64,000 nucleotides of DNA. Source: Myxococcales bacterium. Its GTDB lineage: Bacteria > Myxococcota_A > Bradymonadia > UBA7976 > UBA1532. The notes under the pieces are model-generated. The model saw nothing but the letters and a program-made list of their open reading frames with translations. It ran no database searches and was not told the origin of the DNA. Positions 35,577-44,291 of the stretch are shown here, piece by piece. Numbering within the stretch: the stretch's first letter is position 1; every line of letters begins with the position of its first letter. The DNA lies in NCBI GenBank assembly GCA_020633465.1, contig JACKDN010000008.1:186001-250000 (forward strand), in the 5' to 3' direction. Both the position numbers and the translations under genes were made by a program.

Positions 35577-36425
35577 ATGATCCGCTTCGAGCAGCTGGTC
35601 GTCCGCTACGGCACCCTGGTCGCCGTCGACGGCCTCGACCTGCGCGTCCCGGCCGGCTCGCTGTTCGGCCTGCTGGGGCCGAACGGCGCGGGCAAGACCA
35701 CCGCCCTGTCCTGCGTCGCCGGCCTGCGCACGCCCACCGCCGGCGCCGTCTACGTGGACGGCGTGGACGTGCGCGCCCGCCCGTCGGAGGCGCGCCGCCG
35801 CGTCGGCCTCGTGCCCCAACGGCTGGCCCTGTACCCCACCCTGACCGTGGCGCAGAACCTGCGCTTCTTCGGGGGCGTGCACGGCCTCGCCGGCGCCCGC
35901 CTGCGCGATCGGGTGGCCTGGGGCCTGGCCCTGTCCCAACTCGACGAGCGCGCCGACGCCCGCGTCGAGACGCTGTCGGGCGGCATGGCGCGGCGCCTGA
36001 ACCTGGCCTGCGCGCTGCTGCACGATCCGCCGGTGGTGCTGTGCGACGAGCCCACCACCGGCGTCGATCCCCAGTCGCGCAACCACCTGTTCGACACCCT
36101 GCGCGCGCTGCGCACCGAGGGCCGCACGCTGATCTACACGACGCACTACATGGAAGAGGTGCAGGCGCTGTGCGACGAGGTGGCGATCGTCGATCACGGC
36201 CGCCTGGTGGTGCACGACCGCCTGGACGCGCTGCTGCGCGCGACGGCCTCGGCGCGCTTCGACGTCGACGTCACCGGCGCCGACGGCGCGCCCGCGCGCG
36301 CGGACGACGTGCGCACCGCGCTCGCCGCGGCCGGCCTGCACGTCGGCGCGGTGACCCAGGCCGAGCGCACCCTCGAGGAGGTGTTCCTCGACCTGACCGG
36401 CCGCGCCCTGCGGGACGAGGGCTGA
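35577..36425 (+). CDS. ABC transporter ATP-binding protein
   Basis: 282 residues. Walker A LGPNGAGKTT near residue 40, Q-loop VGLVPQRLALYPTLTVAQN, signature ETLSGGMARRLNLACALL, Walker B VVLCDEPTTGVDPQSRN, H-loop TTHYMEEVQALCDEV. The C-terminal ~60 residues after DHGRLVVHDRLDALL match the export-type (CcmA/DrrA-like) subclass. It energises transport with the permease at 36429, whose ATG begins 3 bp after this stop. The ATG at 35577 is chosen because the family starts directly at MIRFEQLVVRYG. Substrate unknown; exporters of this type move drugs, lipids or polysaccharide precursors. Confidence 0.95.
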   Translation: MIRFEQLVVRYGTLVAVDGLDLRVPAGSLFGLLGPNGAGKTTALSCVAGLRTPTAGAVYVDGVDVRARPSEARRRVGLVPQRLALYPTLTVAQNLRFFGGVHGLAGARLRDRVAWGLALSQLDERADARVETLSGGMARRLNLACALLHDPPVVLCDEPTTGVDPQSRNHLFDTLRALRTEGRTLIYTTHYMEEVQALCDEVAIVDHGRLVVHDRLDALLRATASARFDVDVTGADGAPARADDVRTALAAAGLHVGAVTQAERTLEEVFLDLTGRALRDEG

Positions 36426-36428
36426 ACG

Positions 36429-37703
36429 ATGCGCGGCATCCTGCGGGTGGCCATCAAGGACGTCCAGGTGTTCTTCGCCGACCGCAACGGCGCGGCCATG
36501 ACCCTGCTCTTGCCCATCCTGCTGGGCGCGATGACCGGCACGCTGTTCGGGCCCAGCCCCACGCCGAAGGGCGTCGAGCTGCTGGTGGTGGACAACGATC
36601 ACGGGGCCCGGGCGCGCGCGTTCGTCGAGGCGATGGTGGCCCACGACGCCCTCGCCGTGGAGGAGGTGGACGAGGCCACCGCCCGCGACCGCGTCGGGCG
36701 CGGCAAGTCGCCGTTGGCGGTCGTGCTGCCGCCGGGCACCAGCGACGCCCTGCGGCCCGCCGCGATGTTCGGCGCCGCCACGGGCCGCCTGGTGCTGCTG
36801 CGCGATCCGGCCCGTCAGGTCGAGGGCAAGCTGGCCGCCGGCGTGCTCCAGCAGCTGATGATGGAGCAGGTGTCGCGCCGCTTCGGTGATCCCGCGGCCA
36901 TGCGCGAGATCTTCACGCACCTGCGCGGCACGATCGGCGGCGACGCGGGCGGCGCGATGTGGCGGGCGTTCTTCGACCTGGGCACGTCGCTGATCGACAA
37001 GCTGCCCGCCGACGCCGGCGACGACGACGACGACGCCCTGGGCCTGCGCCCGCCGCTGACGCTCGAGCAGCAGGAGGTGGCGCCCACCGACGACGACGGG
37101 CTGAGCGGCTACGACACCTACGCGCAGAACATGGCCGGGATGCTGTGCATGTTCCTGCTGTTCATGGCGCAGGGCGCCGCGCGGGGCCTGGCCGCCGATC
37201 GCGAGCGCGGGCTGCTCGACCGGCTGTCGGCGTCGCCCCTGACCGGCCCGCAGATCCTCGCCGGCACCGCGCTGGGCGTCGTGGCGGTGGGCGCGCTGAT
37301 GGCGGTGACCCTGTACGCCGCGGCGATGGCGTTCTTCGGCGTCGAGGTGCGCGGCCCGTGGCTGGGCTTCGCCGCGGTGCTGCTGGGTACGCTGGTGTTC
37401 TCCGGAGGCTTCGCGCTGCTCCTGGCCGGCCTGGGGCACACCGAGAAGCAGATCGAGAACCTGGGCACCTTCGCCATCCTCGTGATGAGCTTCCTGGGCG
37501 GCGCCTGGCTGCCCAGCTTCCTGATGCCCGGCTGGTTGCAGACCGTGGCGCTGGCCCTGCCCACGCGGTGGGTCACCGACGGGCTCGCCGCGATGACCTG
37601 GCGCGGCCTGGGGCTGGTCGACGGGCTGACCGCGGCCGCGGTGCTGGTGGCCTGGGGCGCCGTCTGCGCGCTCATCGGCCAGTGGCGCTTCCGCTGGCGG
37701 TGA
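36429..37703 (+). CDS. ABC-2 type permease
   Basis: 424 residues starting MRGILRVAIKDVQVFFADRN. One N-terminal span (AAMTLLLPILLGAMTGTLFG), a large ~190-residue extracytoplasmic domain (including the acidic GDDDDDALGLRPP), then five spans: AGMLCMFLLFMAQGAARGLA, LGVVAVGALMAVTLYAAAMA, WLGFAAVLLGTLVFSGGFAL, NLGTFAILVMSFLGGAWLPS and LTAAAVLVAWGAVCALIGQW. The order is that of ABC-2 exporters related to linearmycin/NatB permeases. It pairs with the ATPase gene just upstream, forming a two-gene operon. Substrate cannot be inferred. Confidence 0.92.
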   Translation: MRGILRVAIKDVQVFFADRNGAAMTLLLPILLGAMTGTLFGPSPTPKGVELLVVDNDHGARARAFVEAMVAHDALAVEEVDEATARDRVGRGKSPLAVVLPPGTSDALRPAAMFGAATGRLVLLRDPARQVEGKLAAGVLQQLMMEQVSRRFGDPAAMREIFTHLRGTIGGDAGGAMWRAFFDLGTSLIDKLPADAGDDDDDALGLRPPLTLEQQEVAPTDDDGLSGYDTYAQNMAGMLCMFLLFMAQGAARGLAADRERGLLDRLSASPLTGPQILAGTALGVVAVGALMAVTLYAAAMAFFGVEVRGPWLGFAAVLLGTLVFSGGFALLLAGLGHTEKQIENLGTFAILVMSFLGGAWLPSFLMPGWLQTVALALPTRWVTDGLAAMTWRGLGLVDGLTAAAVLVAWGAVCALIGQWRFRWR

Positions 37704-37767
37704 GACCGCTCGGTTGACGCACCCCGACGCTTCTGCAAACTTGCCGCCGTCCGTCCCCGGAGGAGCC

Positions 37768-39257
<1,490 letters not shown>

Positions 39258-39261
<4 letters not shown>

Positions 39262-40403
39262 CGCGGCGCCACGCCTTCGAGCCCGGCGTCTGGACCGACG
39301 TCGCGCGGCGGCTGGACGAGACCATCCGCTCGCACAGCGGCGAGGACGCCTTCGACGCGGCGCGCCTGCTGCTGGTGGCGAAGCTCGAGGGCGAGGCCGA
39401 GGGCGCCGGGCGCTTCGGTCCCGGCGTCGACGCGGGCGCGATCGAGGCCCGCCTGGCCCGCGCCCGCGCCCGCTGGCCCGGCGTCCTGGAGCCCGGGGCG
39501 CGCTGCCACCTGCCCGCCCCGGCCCTGCGCCGCTGCGCCGCCCTGCTGGACACCGTGCACCTCTTGGACGACGACCTCGCCGGCCTCGACGCCGTGTTCG
39601 AGTTCGTGGTCGCGCAGGCCGCCAAGGGCCAGAAGGGCCAGTACTTCACCCCCCGCCACGTGGTCGCCGCCGTCACCGCGATGGCGGCGCCGGCCGCCGG
39701 CGAGCGGGTGGTCGACCCCGCCTGCGGCTCGGGCGCCTTCCTGCGCCACGCCTCGAGGGCCGCGCCGGGCGCCGAGGTGCTCGGGGTCGACCACGATCCG
39801 CGCGCGGTGCAGGTGGCGCGCGTGATGCTGGCCGCCTCGGGCCACCCGCCCGAGCGCGCGGTGCGCGCCGACGCGCTGGCCCGCGGTCCGCTGGCCGGCC
39901 ACGCGACGGGCAGCTTCGACCTGGTGCTGACCAACCCGCCCTTCGCCGGCGACGTCGGACCCGAGGTCGCCGCCGGCTACGCGCTGGCCCAGGGTCGCCG
40001 GGTCGAGCGCGACGCCCTGTTCCTCGAGCGCTGCGTCGACCTGCTGCGGCCCGGCGGCCGGCTGGCGATCGTCCTGCCGCACAACAAGCTGGGCGGCCAG
40101 CGCTGGGGCTTCCTGCGCCGCTGGCTGCTGGGTCGGGCCCGCGTGGCGGCCGTGGTGGCCCTGGGCCGCAACACGTTCCTGCCGCACACCACCCAGAAGA
40201 CCTGCGTGCTGTTCGCCGTGAAGCGCGCCGAGGCGCTCGACGCGCCCCCGCCCGGCGAGACGATCACGTTCTTCGTCAGTGATCGCGACGGCAAGGACGC
40301 CCGCGGGCGGCTGACGCGCGACGCCGCGTCCGGCGCCGTCGACCACGACCTGGGCGAAGCGACGGACGCGGTGCGCGCGGCCCTGGCCGAGGCGCGCGGC
40401 TGA
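39258..40403 (+). CDS. N6-adenine DNA methylase, type I HsdM-like
   Basis: 381 residues from a GTG that overlaps the activator stop by 4 bp. The opening (FDAARLLLVAKLEGEAEGAG) recalls the HsdM N-terminal helical domain, shortened. The catalytic part is intact: KGQYFTPRHVVAAVTAMAAP, SAM motif VVDPACGSGAFLRHASRA, VLGVDHDPRAVQVARVML, catalytic motif IV VLTNPPFAG, then GGRLAIVLPHNKLGGQRWGF. It transfers methyl groups from SAM to adenine N6 in DNA. HsdM proteins are usually near 500 residues, so this is a compact version. A specificity-like gene follows with a 1-bp overlap (TGATG); no restriction subunit is present. Confidence 0.93.
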
Positions 40404-41086
40404 TGGGCCGACTCACCCGACGCGCGGTCGAGGCCCTCGCCGGCGACCTGGTGCTGGCGCCCGAGCGCTACGATCCGCGACGCGCGCTCGACCTGGGCCC
40501 GGCCCGCACGCTGGGCGAGCTGGTCGCGGTGTCCGGGCGCAACGTGCGGCCGGCGACGGACGGCGACGAGCGCCCGGTGCTGGTGCTCGACACGTCCCAC
40601 GCGTTCGAGGGGCACGTGCTGGTGCGCGGCGAGCCGGTGGCGCCCTCGACCGTGCGCGGAGCCAAGCGCGACCTGCGGCCCGGCGACGTGCTGGTGTCGC
40701 GCCTGCGGCCGTACCTGCGGCAGGTGGCCTATGTCGACGCCGCCCTGTTCGAGCGCGCGCCGGGCGGCAACGCCGTCGTGGCCAGCACCGAGTTCTACGT
40801 GCTGCGCGGGCGCGACGGCTTCTCGCCGGCCGCCCTGGTGCCCTTCCTACTGAGCGCGCCGGTGCAGGCGGCGCTGGCCGCCGCCCAGGAGGGCGGCCAT
40901 CACCCGCGCGTCGGGCGCCGGGCGCTGACCGATCTGCCGGTGCCGGCGGCCTGGCTGGCGGGGGCCACGGGGGCCGCGGGGGCGGTGCGCGCGCGCGCCG
41001 AGCGGCTGCGCGCGTGCCTGGACGAAGGGGACGAGGCCGCGGCCGAGGCGGCCCAGCGCGTCGACGAGGCTCAGCGGACGCAGTAG
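40403..41086 (+). CDS. HsdS-like specificity subunit with a single target-recognition domain
   Basis: 227 residues, half the usual HsdS length. After an N-terminal segment (PERYDPRRALDLGPARTLGE) comes a target-recognition-like fold: VRGAKRDLRPGDVLVSRLRP, YLRQVAYVDAALFERAPGGN, AVVASTEFYVLRGRDGFSPA, ALVPFLLSAPVQAALAAAQE, HHPRVGRRALTDLPVPAAWL, and a C-terminal helix (RARAERLRACLDEGDEAAAE) resembling the spacer that docks HsdM. Half subunits are known to dimerise and read palindromic sites. Its 3' end overlaps the serine-protease gene on the other strand by 16 bp. Assigned from motif order and context; the DNA target is unknown. Confidence 0.82.
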   Translation: MGRLTRRAVEALAGDLVLAPERYDPRRALDLGPARTLGELVAVSGRNVRPATDGDERPVLVLDTSHAFEGHVLVRGEPVAPSTVRGAKRDLRPGDVLVSRLRPYLRQVAYVDAALFERAPGGNAVVASTEFYVLRGRDGFSPAALVPFLLSAPVQAALAAAQEGGHHPRVGRRALTDLPVPAAWLAGATGAAGAVRARAERLRACLDEGDEAAAEAAQRVDEAQRTQ

Positions 41087-42222
41087 AAGCCGACGCTGTC
41101 GTCGACGTAGGCGCAGGCGGCGCCGTACTGCCCGCAGTCGACCGCCTCGAAGACGCCGCCGTCGCACCACTCGGCGACCGGGCCGTCGCAGCGCCCCAGG
41201 TAGTCGAGCCCGGCGCAGGGATCGGCCGCCGGCGGCGCGGCCGCGGCGGCGCCGCCGCAGTAGTAGCCGATGCGATCATCGACGTAGCCGCAGCCCTGGC
41301 GGCCGCACTCGCGGCTGCGGATCTGGTCGCCGTCGCACCAGCGGGCGACCGTGCCCGCGCACTCGCCGAGGTAGTCGAGCCCGCCACAAGGATCGAAGAC
41401 GGGCGGCGCGGGCTGCGCATCGCCCACCCCGTCGGCCGGCTGGTCGACGGGCGGCGCGGGGGGCGGCTCGACCGGCGCCGGGGCCGGCGGCTGCAGATCG
41501 CCCACCACCTGGCCGATCCAGCCCAGGTAGGCGTCGACGCGCGTGTCCACGCCGTACTGCTCGCAGTTCTGGTCGCCGTAGGACGTGACGCCCGCCACCT
41601 GCATCTGGCCGCCCGCCGAGCGGAGGGCCGGCCCGCCGGAGTCCCCGCCGCAGGTGTTCCGCCCGCGGACGGCGTAGGTGAAGGTGGTGCCGTCGAGCCG
41701 GGTGACCGGCATCTCGACCGAGCGCTTCTGCCCCAGCTCCCAGCCCCGGCCGTCGGTCAGGCCGTAGCCGACGAAGAGCAGGGTGTCCCCCACCCGCACG
41801 TCGTCGGCCAGGGCCATGGGCGCGACGCCCGGATCGCCGGCGAGCTGGCCGAGGGCGATGTCGTTCACCAGGGCGCGGCTGTTCCACTGCGGGTGCCGCC
41901 ACACGGCCGAGAGGCTCACGCGGCGCTGGGGGCGGTCCATGTCGGGGCCGATCGAGAACGTGTAGCCGAAGTCGCCGTCCTCGAAGCAGTGCGCGGCGCT
42001 CAGGATCCAGCGCGGCGCGATGACGGTGGCGGTGCACACGCTGCCGCCGGGCGTCAGCAGGGCGCCCACGGCCGGGAAGCCCGGCTCGGCCTGCCCGCCG
42101 ACGATCTTCTCGACGACGTCGCCCTTCGCCGGCGCCGCGGGCGGGTCGTCGGTGTCCAGCGCCCCCGAGCACCCCACCAGGCCCAGCGTCACCAGCGCCG
42201 CCCACCCCCGCCACGCGCTCAT
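41071..42222 (-). CDS. Trypsin-like serine protease lipoprotein with duplicated Cys-rich C-terminal module
   Basis: 383 residues. Signal MSAWRGWAALVTLGLVGCSG with lipobox LVGC. The S1 protease starts VEKIVGGQAEPGFPAVGALL, with the triad His in WILSAAHCFED, Asp in ALVNDIALGQL and Ser in NTCGGDSGGPALRS; the IVGG motif implies zymogen-type activation. After a Pro-rich linker two copies of a ~47-residue Cys module occur: DPCGGLDYLGECAGTVARWC and DPCAGLDYLGRCDGPVAEWC, each ending YVDDxIGYYC or YVDDSVGFYC. Likely an envelope or extracellular protease for digestion. Conserved Cys pairs suggest disulfide-stabilised binding modules. Converges with hsdS. Confidence 0.93.
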   Translation of the reverse strand: MSAWRGWAALVTLGLVGCSGALDTDDPPAAPAKGDVVEKIVGGQAEPGFPAVGALLTPGGSVCTATVIAPRWILSAAHCFEDGDFGYTFSIGPDMDRPQRRVSLSAVWRHPQWNSRALVNDIALGQLAGDPGVAPMALADDVRVGDTLLFVGYGLTDGRGWELGQKRSVEMPVTRLDGTTFTYAVRGRNTCGGDSGGPALRSAGGQMQVAGVTSYGDQNCEQYGVDTRVDAYLGWIGQVVGDLQPPAPAPVEPPPAPPVDQPADGVGDAQPAPPVFDPCGGLDYLGECAGTVARWCDGDQIRSRECGRQGCGYVDDRIGYYCGGAAAAAPPAADPCAGLDYLGRCDGPVAEWCDGGVFEAVDCGQYGAACAYVDDSVGFYCVR

Positions 42223-42383
42223 CCGACACCCCCTCGGCCGCGATCGTGTACTCACGCGGTAGAGCAAGGCGCGTGCCCCGGGGACTGGAACGCTGTTTCG
42301 GGGCTGGCGACGCGCGACCTGAGACGTCGACGTCACGGTCGCGACGGGCATGTCTCGGACATCGCGGGCGCACCCGCGCCGCG

Positions 42384-42965
42384 TCAGGACACCTCGGGCG
42401 CCCGGATCAGCGGGACGCCCAGGCGCTCGGCCAGCTCGGCCGCCGCGTGCAGGGGAAGCGGATCCTGGGGCCCGCCCTTGGCCAGCCAGCCCATCTCGAT
42501 GGGCTCGTCGACCGTGTCGAGCTGCAGGCGCAGCCAGCGGCTCTCGGGCAGGCTGGCGCGCGGCCGCATCGCCTCTTCGCGCGCCACCAGGTTGCGGATG
42601 TCGGCGCGCGGCACGTGCTGCACGCGCACCCGCCCGAAGCCGGGATAGGTCAGCAGGCGGCAGCCGTCGGGGCCGATCTCGATGCGCTTCACCCCGTCGA
42701 CGGTCAGCCCCCAGGTGCACAGGCGCGCGACGAACAGCAGCATCGGCGAGAACACGCCGACGGCGATCCAGCCCTTCACGCCGCGGCTGCGCGTGAGCTG
42801 GGCGTAGATCATCAGCACGGCCAGCACGCCACAGCACAGGATGAGGAAGTACATCGAGGCGCGCATCACCACGTCGCCCAGGCGCCTGGGCCGCGCCAGG
42901 ATCAGCGTCGTCGCGCCCCGCTGGACGCCGTAGGGCCGGAAGGCCTCGTCCGGCGCCGCGCTCAC
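42384..42965 (-). CDS. Hypothetical membrane protein coupled to the kinase gene
   Basis: 193 residues from a GTG at 42965 that overlaps the kinase stop by 4 bp. Two membrane segments, VMRASMYFLILCCGVLAVLM and GWIAVGVFSPMLLFVARLCT, are followed by a cytosolic domain (GVKRIEIGPDGCRLLTYPGF, VQHVPRADIRNLVAREEAMR, WLRLQLDTVDEPIEMGWLAK) reminiscent of a PH-like or bPH fold. No enzymatic motif. The overlap implies coupled translation with the kinase-PilZ protein, so it may be its membrane anchor or partner. Function unknown. Confidence 0.78.
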   Translation of the reverse strand: MSAAPDEAFRPYGVQRGATTLILARPRRLGDVVMRASMYFLILCCGVLAVLMIYAQLTRSRGVKGWIAVGVFSPMLLFVARLCTWGLTVDGVKRIEIGPDGCRLLTYPGFGRVRVQHVPRADIRNLVAREEAMRPRASLPESRWLRLQLDTVDEPIEMGWLAKGGPQDPLPLHAAAELAERLGVPLIRAPEVS

Positions 42966-44212
42966 GGGGCCTCGAGGATGCGGCGAAGGCTCTGCCGCGA
43001 CGCGTCGGTGAGGCGCGTGAAGCGCAGCCCCATGCCCGGCTGCGGGGGCTGGTCGACGACGCGCACCACCTCGCCCTGCCCCTCGATGAAGACGAGATCC
43101 TCGCCCATCACCGAGAAGCGCAGGTCGACGCGGGTGCCGATGGGCAGGGGCTCGCGCGCCCGCAGGAAGCAGCCGGTGAGCGAGACGTCGGTGGCGTACT
43201 GGGCGAGGAAGTCGGCGATGCTGTGGAAGGCGCGGTTGATCGGCACGCGCGCGCCGCGGCGGCGATCGGCGCCCGGCAGCCCCTCGAGCGCCGCGGCCAG
43301 CTCGGACGCCGAGCCCCAGCGATCGGCGGGATCCTTGGCCAGGCAGCGCAGCAGCACGGCGTCGAGCGCCGGGGGCACCGCCGGGTTGAGCGCCGAGGCG
43401 CGCGGCGGCGGATCGTTGAGGTGGCGGGTGACGATCTCGAAGGGCGTCTCGCCGCCGAAGGGCGGCTGCAGCGTCAGCATCTCGTAGGCCACGACGCCCA
43501 GCGCGTAGAGGTCGGTGGCCGGCCCCGCCGGGCCCTTGCCGCGGGCCAGCTCGGGCGCGATGTACTCCGGCGTGCCCAGCACCAGGCCGGTGTGCGTCTG
43601 GCGACCGGTGGGCCGCTGCTCCTTGACGATGCCGAAGTCCATCAGCGTGACCAGACCGTCGTCGCCCACCATCACGTTGCCGGGCTTCACGTCCCGGTGG
43701 ATCAGGCCGTGGGCGTGCGCGTGCTCGAGCCCGGCGCAGGTCTGCACCAGCACGTCGACCACCTCGTCGACCTCGATCGGCGGCCCCCGCGAGGCCAGCC
43801 GCTGATCGAGCAGATCGGCCACCGTGCGGCCCACCAGGAACTTCATCACGAAGTAGTGCAGCCCGCCGCTCCTGCCGATGGCGTACACCGGCACCACGTT
43901 GGGGTGGTGCAGCGCCGCCATCGCGCGCGCCTCGCGGCGGAAGCGGTCGACGACGTCGGCGTGGCGCGCGAGGGCCTCGGGCAGCACCTTGATGGCCACC
44001 GCGCGGTCGAGATCGGCGTCGTGCCCGCGGTAGACGACGCCCATGCCCCCGCGCCCGATCTCCTCGAACACCTGGTAGCCGTCGAGGGTGCACCCGAAGG
44101 GCAGCGGCGTGTCGGCCGCGGGCAGCGCGCCCGCCACCAACGACCGCCCGCAGCCCCCGCAGAAGCGGCTGTGGGACGGGCTCTCGTGGCCGCAGTGCGC
44201 GCAGGCGATCAT
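42962..44212 (-). CDS. Zinc-ribbon Ser/Thr protein kinase with C-terminal PilZ domain
   Basis: 416 residues. Residues 4-21 form a CxxC...CxxC zinc ribbon (CAHCG and CGGCG). The Hanks-type kinase (about 45-310) has P-loop GRGGMGVVY at 53-61, VAIKVLPEAL, catalytic HRDVKPGN, DFGIVKE and activation-segment GTPEYIAPE. Residues ~318-412 match the PilZ-like domain paralogous in Myxococcus (TIGR02266): YATDVSLTGCFLRAREPLPI, VDLRFSVMGEDLVFIEGQGE, GMGLRFTRL; RRGAR and DVSLTG fit the c-di-GMP contacts RxxxR and DxSxxG. So phosphorylation and c-di-GMP sensing may be joined in one soluble protein. Lies 45 bp from the terminator of the next gene. Confidence 0.93.
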   Translation of the reverse strand: MIACAHCGHESPSHSRFCGGCGRSLVAGALPAADTPLPFGCTLDGYQVFEEIGRGGMGVVYRGHDADLDRAVAIKVLPEALARHADVVDRFRREARAMAALHHPNVVPVYAIGRSGGLHYFVMKFLVGRTVADLLDQRLASRGPPIEVDEVVDVLVQTCAGLEHAHAHGLIHRDVKPGNVMVGDDGLVTLMDFGIVKEQRPTGRQTHTGLVLGTPEYIAPELARGKGPAGPATDLYALGVVAYEMLTLQPPFGGETPFEIVTRHLNDPPPRASALNPAVPPALDAVLLRCLAKDPADRWGSASELAAALEGLPGADRRRGARVPINRAFHSIADFLAQYATDVSLTGCFLRAREPLPIGTRVDLRFSVMGEDLVFIEGQGEVVRVVDQPPQPGMGLRFTRLTDASRQSLRRILEAP

Positions 44213-44255
44213 TCGACGGGCTGCCCTCGATCACGCGCGCGACGCGCGCCGTGCC

Positions 44256-44283
44256 GGAAAATAGCGGCCCGCGGCGCGGGCCG
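44256..44283 (-). terminator. Intrinsic terminator of the 951-aa thiolase-like gene
   Basis: Perfect 9-bp stem CGGCCCGCG / CGCGGGCCG with a one-base centre at 44265-44283; on the minus strand it is followed by CTATTTTCC. It begins 9 bp after the gene's stop and separates it from the kinase gene. Confidence 0.75.
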
Positions 44284-44291
44284 ACAAGGGA

